Shown here one piece after another: positions 8,455 to 13,340 of a stretch of DNA of 13,340 bases. The DNA is from Bacillota bacterium. Lineage in GTDB: Bacteria > Bacillota > Bacilli > Tumebacillales > Effusibacillaceae. The position numbers and the translations under genes were made by a program. The stretch covers positions 1 through 13,340 of the forward strand of contig JAGVBM010000043.1 of assembly GCA_020059765.1 (NCBI GenBank), given 5' to 3'. Below the pieces are notes generated by a model. It was not told the origin of the DNA. It saw nothing but the letters and a program-made list of their open reading frames with translations, and did not search any database. Each line of letters begins with the position of its first letter. The stretch's first letter is position 1.

Positions 8455-8462
8455 CGTTGTTA
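8449..8462 (+). promoter_or_regulatory. cre-like box (CcpA) overlapping the -35
   Basis: TGTAAACGTTGTTA matches the catabolite-responsive element consensus TGWAANCGNTNWCA at every fixed position except one (T for C at position 13). It covers the -35 of the operon promoter, where CcpA binding would repress. The match is seen; the function is inferred. Confidence 0.45.
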
Positions 8463-8648
8463 CTAAACTAACTTGCAGGGAATTTCTGTTATCGATGTTA
8501 ATGTAGCATTCTTCACAGATACTTGTCTATGTCTTTTTTTGTCGAATAGTTCATTTTATAAATTCTTTACACAACCTATAAAATGAAATCCGCGAAACAT
8601 AGTCTTCCATATGGATTTTCTTCACAGTACATTTACTTGTAGAGCGGC

Positions 8649-8674
8649 AACGCGCGCCGGGAGAGGCGCGCGTT
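8649..8674. other. GC-rich perfect hairpin in the divergent intergenic region
   Basis: A 10-bp perfect inverted repeat (AACGCGCGCC / GGCGCGCGTT) with a 6-nt loop, set in AT-rich DNA. The plus-strand sequence after it (CAGATTAATTT) is only mildly T-rich, so it is at best a weak plus-strand terminator. No gene ends here. Confidence 0.5.
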
Positions 8675-8686
8675 CAGATTAATTTC

Positions 8687-8721
8687 CGGGTTCCGATATG
8701 AAAATTCACATCAGGAACCCG
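8687..8721. other. Second intergenic hairpin
   Basis: An 8-bp perfect stem (CGGGTTCC / GGAACCCG) encloses an 18-19 nt stretch with further partial pairing (GAT/ATC). No T-tract follows on either strand. It sits just upstream of the predicted promoter of the plus-strand effector-binding gene and may be an operator or an RNA structure; its function is unknown. Confidence 0.4.
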
Positions 8722-8737
8722 TAGTGTTGAAGTCAGG

Positions 8738-8766
8738 TTGATTAATAAATGTTTATCGTGTAAATT
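8738..8766 (+). promoter_or_regulatory. Probable promoter of the effector-binding gene
   Basis: -35 TTGATT (8738-8743), 17-nt spacer, -10 TAAATT (8761-8766), each 4 of 6 to consensus. It would give a leader of about 28 nt to the ATG at 8801. Confidence 0.4.
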
Positions 8767-8800
8767 GTAAGTAATAAAATTCCTAAAAGAGGTATTGTTC

Positions 8801-9283
8801 ATGAACCCTAAAATCATTCCATTGGATCAGATGGCAATCATCGGGATTGATTCCCGGACCACCAATGAGAAAGAAATGAACGGTGTCGGAGTCATACCCA
8901 CGCTGTGGCAAAGATTCATGGGAGAGAACTTGAATGACACCATTCCAAACAAAGTCGAACACAGTCCAATCGTTTGCATTTACACCGATTATGAGAACGG
9001 GGTTGTCGGCCAATACATGGTACTGTTGGGTTCTCAAGTAACTCGTATTGACGAAATCCCCCGTGATATGGCGGCACGAACCATTCCCCAAGGCAAATAT
9101 GCCGTATTCACTACGGAAAAAGGACCGGTGGGAAAAGTCGTTCAGGCTGCTTGGGCATTTATTTGGGACTGGTTTCAGAACTCGAAACTGGAAAGAGCCT
9201 ATACGGTTGACTTCGAACTGTACGATGAAAGAAGCCTGAATCCCGATAAAGCCCAAGTTGACATTTATATTGCCATAAAGTAA
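8801..9283 (+). CDS. GyrI-like / AraC-type effector-binding domain protein
   Basis: A 160-aa protein that is entirely a GyrI-like (SOUL/AraC effector-binding) domain with no DNA-binding helix-turn-helix. Family traits seen are GVIPTLWQRF near residue 30, YTDYENG..GQYMVLLG in the middle, IPQGKYAVFTTEKGP around residues 97-111, and the C-terminal YTVDFELYD...VDIYIAIK strands. Such free-standing domains bind hydrophobic or cationic small molecules, and some relatives are hydrolases. The ATG at 8801 is chosen because AAAGAGG lies 8 nt upstream; a TTG at 8795 is too close to that site. It is transcribed alone, divergent from the biosynthetic operon. A link to that operon as sensor or binding protein is possible but unproven. 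Confidence 0.85.
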   Translation: MNPKIIPLDQMAIIGIDSRTTNEKEMNGVGVIPTLWQRFMGENLNDTIPNKVEHSPIVCIYTDYENGVVGQYMVLLGSQVTRIDEIPRDMAARTIPQGKYAVFTTEKGPVGKVVQAAWAFIWDWFQNSKLERAYTVDFELYDERSLNPDKAQVDIYIAIK

Positions 9284-9326
9284 AAATTCGAGTCTGCCCA
9301 AAATTTCCGCCGCCAAGTGCATAAAC

Positions 9327-9352
9327 GGCCGACATCCACCTGGATGTCGGCC
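9327..9352. terminator. Bidirectional hairpin terminator between convergent genes
   Basis: A 12-bp perfect inverted repeat (GGCCGACATCCA / TGGATGTCGGCC) separated by 2 nt. It lies between the 3' ends of the plus-strand effector-binding gene and the minus-strand oxidoreductase gene. T-tracts on both sides are weak, so terminator strength is uncertain. Confidence 0.6.
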
Positions 9353-9382
9353 TTCAGCTTGATCAAAATCCGAGGATCTTGA

Positions 9383-10027
9383 TTATTTTACAGATTGCAA
9401 AACCCGATCGACAAATTGTTTTTCCGGCGCTGCACCTTCAAGAAAGTTGCCGCCGTTAATTGCTGTTTTCGGAACACCGAAAACACTGTACTTGTCGGAG
9501 AGTTCCGGGAACTCGTTGGCTTCGATCATTTCAGCATGTACGTGCGGATTTTCGAAAGCCATCATATGCGCGAGCCGCACCGCGGCCGGGCAATAAGGTC
9601 AGGTAGGTGTGACGAACACTTCAATGTGAACGTCACTCGTCAATCCTTTCAGTCTCTCAATGGAATCGGCAGACAATCCGGACGAACCGCTGGAAACCAT
9701 TTCAATATCTTCGAGCAATGTTCCAAACTCGTATCCGCTCGGAATTCCGTAGAATTTGATGCCGTAATCTTTTTCATCCTGATCCAAAAGCACAATCGCC
9801 GGAACTTTGTCGACGCCATATTTGGCGGCCGCTTCCGTGTCAACGTGCAAGTTGTGAACTTGCAGCGAAAGTTTGTCCGTCAATTCGCTCAACTCAGTGA
9901 CCAATTGTTTGGTGGTCGGGCAGTACTCGCAATCTAACGATGATTCAAAGTACACCATCGTTACGGGCTGGTTCAATTTGTCGAAACGTTCTTGAACCGC
10001 CTTCCGAACATCATCGGAAATCAGCAT
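9383..10027 (-). CDS. Selenocysteine-containing protein disulfide oxidoreductase (PDO/GlrX-like), in-frame TGA
   Basis: Reading through one TGA (9599-9601) gives a 214-aa protein with two thioredoxin folds. It aligns by memory along its length with the archaeal/bacterial PDO family (about 226 aa). Domain 1 has CEYC (C33, C36) and cis-Pro76 (KVPAI). Domain 2 has VFVTPT-U143-PYC146-PAAVRLAH and cis-Pro187 (FGVPK). The TGA replaces the first Cys of the family's TPTCPYCP motif, the reactive nucleophile. The frame on both sides is intact and conserved to the natural TAA. PDOs catalyse thiol-disulfide exchange in the cytoplasm. The ATG at 10027 follows AGGGGGG by 6 nt; an upstream ATG at 10069 has no such site. 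The downstream part has no start with a ribosome site of its own. A nonsense mutation or sequencing error is the alternative, but the exact Cys position, the UGA-C context and the SECIS-like hairpin favour selenocysteine. The selABC genes are not in this window. Confidence 0.85.
9567..9592 (-). promoter_or_regulatory. Bacterial SECIS-like hairpin
   Basis: In the mRNA the hairpin begins 7 nt after the UGA. The upper stem is GCCGC / GCGGC plus a G-U pair, closed by a 3-nt apical loop GGU (9579-9581). The lower stem (UGC / GCA plus a C-G pair) is joined through small mismatches. The loop begins 17 nt after UGA. Known bacterial SECIS rules are a small apical loop with G among its first two bases, about 16-37 nt from UGA; this fits. 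Confidence 0.7.
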
Positions 10028-10070
10028 CTTGTTCCCCCCTTTGATATTTTGTGCCACGATGTACGCCATA

Positions 10071-10092
10071 GGTATACCCGTTCAGGGGTACC
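10071..10092 (-). promoter_or_regulatory. CsoR/CstR-like operator dyad
   Basis: A TATACCC-N5-GGGGTA dyad flanked by GG and CC, just downstream of the -10 and covering the predicted start site. CsoR-family repressors (copper CsoR, persulfide CstR) bind G/C-rich dyads of the form TACCC...GGGTA. The match is by eye; no such regulator gene is in the window. Confidence 0.4.
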
Positions 10093-10114
10093 ATTATATG
10101 CCCAAAGTGGCATA
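10093..10114 (-). promoter_or_regulatory. Promoter -10 with spacer palindrome for the selenoprotein gene
   Basis: A perfect TATAAT (10093-10098) is preceded by a palindrome TATGCC-N6-GGCATA (10097-10114) that fills the region between -10 and -35. No good -35 is found at 16-19 nt (CGAAGG at 17), so an activator binding the palindrome is plausible. The leader to the ATG is about 60 nt. Confidence 0.5.
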
Positions 10115-10176
10115 ACCTTCGTTTCGACACTCATTATATATTTTTCCTCTTTTGTTTCACCGTAATACGGCTTACG

Positions 10177-10207
10177 AAAAAAGTTCCCATTGACGGACAA
10201 TGGGAAC
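10177..10207 (-). terminator. Aconitase terminator
   Basis: On the minus strand a 10-bp perfect stem (GTTCCCATTG / CAATGGGAAC) with a 5-nt loop is followed by six T. It starts about 20 nt after the aconitase stop codon and is a textbook intrinsic terminator. Confidence 0.9.
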
Positions 10208-10226
10208 CTTATTTGTCAACCAAGGA

Positions 10227-12935
10227 TCATTCGGCAAGCTGACGCAATACCTTCTGCAGAATGCCGCGGTTGCGGTAATAATCGATATCGACCACACTGT
10301 CGAGACGAACAATCGTGTCAAACTCAAAGGTGGTGCCATCCGGACGGGTGACTCGGACTTTGACTGTTTGACCCGGTTGTACTTGATCGGACAACCCGAC
10401 AATGTCAAAAGTTTCGTCACCGGTGAGAGCAAGCGACTTCCAACTGTGTCCTTCAATAAATTGCAGCGGAAGAACACCCATGCCCACCAAGTTGCTGCGG
10501 TGAATTCGCTCAAAGCTTTCCGCGATAACCGCCTTGACACCCAGCAGATACGTACCTTTTGCCGCCCAGTCACGGGAACTGCCGGTACCGTATTCCTTGC
10601 CGGCAATTACGACCAGCGGCGTGTTGTCAGCCTGATACTTCATGGAAGCATCGTAAATCGGCATGACTTCGCCTGTCGGCAAATATTTGGTAAAACCGCC
10701 TTCCGTTCCCGCCACCATTTGGTTGCGGATCCGGATGTTGGCGAAGGTGCCCCGCATCATCACTTCATGGTTACCGCGACGGGAACCGTACGAGTTGAAG
10801 TCTGCCGGCTTGACACCATGGTTTTGCAGATACAAGCCTGCAGGACTGTCCGCTTTGATGCTTCCGGCCGGAGAAATATGGTCGGTTGTGACCGAATCGG
10901 CCAGCAGAGCAAGTGCTTTTGCCCCGGTAATGTCTTGAATCGGCTGCAATTCATCACCCAGTTCGGTAAAGAAAGGCGGTTCCTGGATATACGTGGATTG
11001 TTCATCCCAGTTATATAAGGTTCCGGTTGGTGCATCGATTACATTCCATACGCTGTTTCCGGTGAATACGTTTCCGTAACGCTGCTTGAACAATTCCGGA
11101 CGAACCGCTTGCCGGATCGCTTCCTTAATTTCTTCTGAAGACGGCCAGATATCCTTCAAGTATACCGGTTTATTGTCATGTCCATAGCCGATCGGTTCGT
11201 TCGCCATATCGATGTCGACGGTTCCCGCCAGTGCAAAGGCAACAACCAGAGGCGGCGAGGCCAAGTAGTTGGCTTTCACTTGCGGATGAATCCGTCCTTC
11301 AAAGTTCCGGTTGCCGGAAAGAACGGAAGCTACTGTCAAATCATGATCGGCAATCGCTTGGCTGATCTCGTCCGGCAGCGGACCGGAGTTCCCGATACAG
11401 GTTGCGCAACCATATCCGGCTACATGGAAACCGAGCGCTTCCAAAGCGTCCATCAGTCCTGCTTCTACCAAGTAATCGGTCACGACCCGCGAACCGGGGG
11501 TTAGGCTGCTTTTCACATAGGCCGGTTTTTGCAATCCGAGGGAGACCGCTTTTTTCGCCAATAATCCCGCCGCAATCAGAACGCTCGGGTTCGAAGTGTT
11601 GGTGCAGCTTGTGATGGCGGTAATCACGACAGCTCCGTTGCGCAGGACTGATTTTTCGCCAGTCGGGTGCTCGACGCTTACTTCTTGCTGCAGATTTTCA
11701 TCGGACAAGCCGAAGCCGCCTTTTTCAATCGGTGTACGTGCGATCGCGTCGAAGCTTTCTTTCATGGCGCTTAGTTCGACACGGTCTTGCGGACGTTTCG
11801 GACCCGCAAGCGAAGGTACGACGAGGGACAGATCCAATTCAACCACAGCCGAGAAAATCGGGTCTTTCGTTTGATCCGTCCGGAACATGCCTTGCGCCTT
11901 GTAGTATTCTTCCACCAGTTTGATCTGCTCTTCGGTGCGTCCGGTCAGGCGAAGATAATTGAGTGTTTCTTCGTCAACCGGGAAGAAGCCCATCGTTGCG
12001 CCATATTCAGGAGCCATGTTGGCTACCGTTGCCCTGTCCGCCAAACTCATAGTGCTGACACCCGGACCAAAGAATTCCACAAACTTGCCGACAACACCCT
12101 TCTTGCGCAGGATATTGGTAACGGTCAAGGCAAGGTCGGTAGCGGTAGCTCCTTCCGCCAGCGTTCCCGTCAATTTGAACCCGACAACTTCAGGGGTAAC
12201 GAAATACAGCGGTTGTCCCAACATCCCGGCTTCCGCCTCAATCCCTCCGACACCCCAGCCTACTACTCCAAGACCGTTGATCATAGTCGTGTGGGAGTCC
12301 GTACCGACAAGGGAATCCGGGAAGACTTGCGTTTCCCCGTCGATTTCATTCGTCATTGCTACGGATGCCAAGTACTCAAGGTTCACCTGATGAACGATAC
12401 CGGTAGCCGGCGGAACTGCACGGAAATTGTTAAATGCCGTTTGCGCCCAGCGTAAAAATCTATACCGCTCTTCATTCCTTTCAAACTCAAGCTTCATATT
12501 GGTTTCAAGCGCATCTTTGCTGCCGAAGGCGTCAACCATGACCGAATGGTCAATTACAAGATCCACGGGTACTAACGGATTGATTTTTTCCGAGTCTTTT
12601 CCCATGCGTTTCATGGCGGCACGCATCGCAGCCAAATCCACGACGGCCGGAACGCCGGTGAAATCTTGCAGTACAATACGGGCCGGTTTAAAGGGGATTT
12701 CTTGGTTCACATCACGTTCCTTGGCCCAGTTTGCAATTTTTTTAATATGTTCTTCCGTGATGGCAATTCCGTCAAATTGACGAACTGCTGCTTCCAGCAA
12801 AACTTTGATCGAGAAAGGCAATCTCGACACTTCGCCGAACTGCTTTTCTTCAAGAGCCGACAGCGAATAATACGTATACGCTTTGTCGCCGACTTGCAAT
12901 TGTTTCCGTACAGAATAATGATCCTTCGTAGACAC
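10227..12935 (-). CDS. acnA: Aconitate hydratase (aconitase A)
   Basis: A 902-aa monomeric [4Fe-4S] enzyme interconverting citrate and isocitrate in the TCA cycle, close in length to Bacillus CitB. The three cluster cysteines are Cys444 (ITSCTNTSNP), Cys510 and Cys513 (YGCATCIGNSG). Other family blocks are LQDFTGVPAVVDLAAMR (89-105), VIDHSVMVD (127-135), GTDSHTTMINGLGV (211-224) and the C-terminal swivel domain with GKEYGTGSSRDWAAKG. The start is a GTG at 12935, 6 nt after AGGGGGG. It appears monocistronic, with its own promoter and terminator. In Bacillus the orthologue (citB) is under carbon and citrate control and the apo-enzyme binds RNA; whether that applies here is not visible. Confidence 0.98.
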   Translation of the reverse strand: MSTKDHYSVRKQLQVGDKAYTYYSLSALEEKQFGEVSRLPFSIKVLLEAAVRQFDGIAITEEHIKKIANWAKERDVNQEIPFKPARIVLQDFTGVPAVVDLAAMRAAMKRMGKDSEKINPLVPVDLVIDHSVMVDAFGSKDALETNMKLEFERNEERYRFLRWAQTAFNNFRAVPPATGIVHQVNLEYLASVAMTNEIDGETQVFPDSLVGTDSHTTMINGLGVVGWGVGGIEAEAGMLGQPLYFVTPEVVGFKLTGTLAEGATATDLALTVTNILRKKGVVGKFVEFFGPGVSTMSLADRATVANMAPEYGATMGFFPVDEETLNYLRLTGRTEEQIKLVEEYYKAQGMFRTDQTKDPIFSAVVELDLSLVVPSLAGPKRPQDRVELSAMKESFDAIARTPIEKGGFGLSDENLQQEVSVEHPTGEKSVLRNGAVVITAITSCTNTSNPSVLIAAGLLAKKAVSLGLQKPAYVKSSLTPGSRVVTDYLVEAGLMDALEALGFHVAGYGCATCIGNSGPLPDEISQAIADHDLTVASVLSGNRNFEGRIHPQVKANYLASPPLVVAFALAGTVDIDMANEPIGYGHDNKPVYLKDIWPSSEEIKEAIRQAVRPELFKQRYGNVFTGNSVWNVIDAPTGTLYNWDEQSTYIQEPPFFTELGDELQPIQDITGAKALALLADSVTTDHISPAGSIKADSPAGLYLQNHGVKPADFNSYGSRRGNHEVMMRGTFANIRIRNQMVAGTEGGFTKYLPTGEVMPIYDASMKYQADNTPLVVIAGKEYGTGSSRDWAAKGTYLLGVKAVIAESFERIHRSNLVGMGVLPLQFIEGHSWKSLALTGDETFDIVGLSDQVQPGQTVKVRVTRPDGTTFEFDTIVRLDSVVDIDYYRNRGILQKVLRQLAE

Positions 12936-12969
12936 TGGTGTCCCCCCTCAACGAACTCACGGCGAACTT

Positions 12970-12988
12970 CAGGTAAACGTTTCACCTG
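12970..12988. promoter_or_regulatory. Imperfect palindrome in the aconitase leader
   Basis: On the plus strand CAGGTAAAC-GTTT-C-ACCTG: 9-bp arms that are perfect except for one inserted base. It lies between the promoter and the ribosome site. It may be an operator or a weak leader hairpin; it is a poor match to the cre consensus. No regulator is assigned. Confidence 0.3.
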
Positions 12989-13024
12989 TTAGAACACCGT
13001 TTCATTAAGTGATATTCTAATCGT

Positions 13025-13053
13025 ATTATACTTCATTTCGTTTTCATTATCGA
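13025..13053 (-). promoter_or_regulatory. Aconitase promoter
   Basis: -10 TATAAT (13025-13030, perfect), 17-nt spacer, -35 TCGATA (13048-13053, 4 of 6). The predicted start near 13018 gives a leader of about 80 nt. Confidence 0.6.
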
Positions 13054-13169
13054 TAGGGTTTCCAAAAATTCTTTTTAAAAAGCTGCGCTTGTCACCATTT
13101 TTCAAACATGAATGCAACGGTTTTGCGCTGGGAAACGTAAGATATATCCGCGTTTACAGGAGGTTGTTT

Positions 13170-13340
13170 ATGGATAAGAAAAGGAAAAATCAACAGAAAG
13201 ATTCCTTGAATGAAGGTCGTGACGACAAGTTTATGGATATTGATCGAATGGTCAACGAAGGGTTGGCAGGTGGTCAAATCATTGAAAATGCTACAGGTGA
13301 TATCGACGACACTTCAACAGATGAAATGAAAGCGGAGGAG
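13170..13340 (+). CDS. Small acidic protein of unknown function, partial
   Basis: Fifty-seven codons are visible and the frame is open at the right edge. The ATG follows a perfect AGGAGG by 6 nt, so the start is convincing. The N-terminus is lysine-rich (MDKKRKNQQK) and the rest acidic and hydrophilic (FMDIDRMVNEGLAGGQI, then DIDDTSTDE). There is no signal peptide or membrane segment. It is divergent from aconitase across about 230 bp. I do not recognise the family; short hydrophilic proteins of this kind are common in Bacillales, sometimes in sporulation or stress regulons, but nothing here shows that. No convincing promoter was found. Confidence 0.7.
   Translation, partial: MDKKRKNQQKDSLNEGRDDKFMDIDRMVNEGLAGGQIIENATGDIDDTSTDEMKAEE

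Noticed and set aside
8783..9322. A 179-codon minus-strand frame opposite the effector-binding gene
   Set aside because: It is antisense to a recognised domain, and no family motif is visible in it.
9599..9601. Genome-wide reassignment of TGA
   Set aside because: TGA is the natural stop of both the OsmC-family and acyl-AMP ligase genes in this window.
9599..10069. A 156-aa thioredoxin-like protein ending at the TGA, plus a separate 65-residue downstream fragment
   Set aside because: The two pieces join in the same frame into one family-length PDO protein. The ATG at 10069 lacks a ribosome site, while ATG 10027 has one, and the downstream part has no start signal of its own.
1..13340. Transposons, CRISPR arrays, tRNA or rRNA genes, phage genes
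   Set aside because: No direct-repeat arrays, transposase or integrase motifs, or tRNA/rRNA-like sequences were seen in any part of the window.

Overview
The gene families and base composition (about half G+C, with AT-rich intergenic DNA) suggest a Bacillales-type Bacillota, perhaps an Alicyclobacillaceae-like lineage. The evidence is a Bacillus-type 902-aa aconitase, strong AGGAGG-like ribosome sites, sigma-A style promoters and a CcpA cre-like box. The genus is inference.

Left half (1-8454, minus strand): the 5' part of a natural-product operon. In transcription order it holds a stand-alone acyl-AMP ligase, an OsmC/Ohr-family thiol protein, a 1631-aa NRPS/PKS hybrid (truncated condensation lobe, A, carrier, KS, linker, carrier, no acyltransferase) and the start of an NRPS whose first domain is a heterocyclization (Cy) domain, which runs off the left edge. 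The likely logic is: activate a starter acid, extend it once with a malonyl unit supplied by a trans-acting AT, then condense it with Cys, Ser or Thr and cyclize. The product is not identifiable. The operon has a good promoter (8427-8454) with a cre-like box over its -35. Its long leader begins with a hairpin whose loop can pair over 8 nt with a downstream intrinsic terminator, so it is a candidate attenuator.

Middle (8455-9352): an AT-rich divergent intergenic region with two strong unexplained hairpins, then a plus-strand GyrI-like effector-binding protein and a hairpin terminator shared with the convergent gene.

Right (9383-13340): the best find is a minus-strand gene for a two-domain protein disulfide oxidoreductase (PDO/GlrX-like). 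An in-frame TGA sits exactly where the first Cys of the second CPYC active site belongs, and a bacterial SECIS-like hairpin with a GGU loop follows at the right distance. This is read as a selenoprotein (UPYC). TGA is a normal stop for two neighbouring genes. Its promoter carries a CsoR/CstR-like dyad and a second palindrome. Next come aconitase, with its own promoter and terminator, and the start of a small acidic unrecognised protein on the plus strand.
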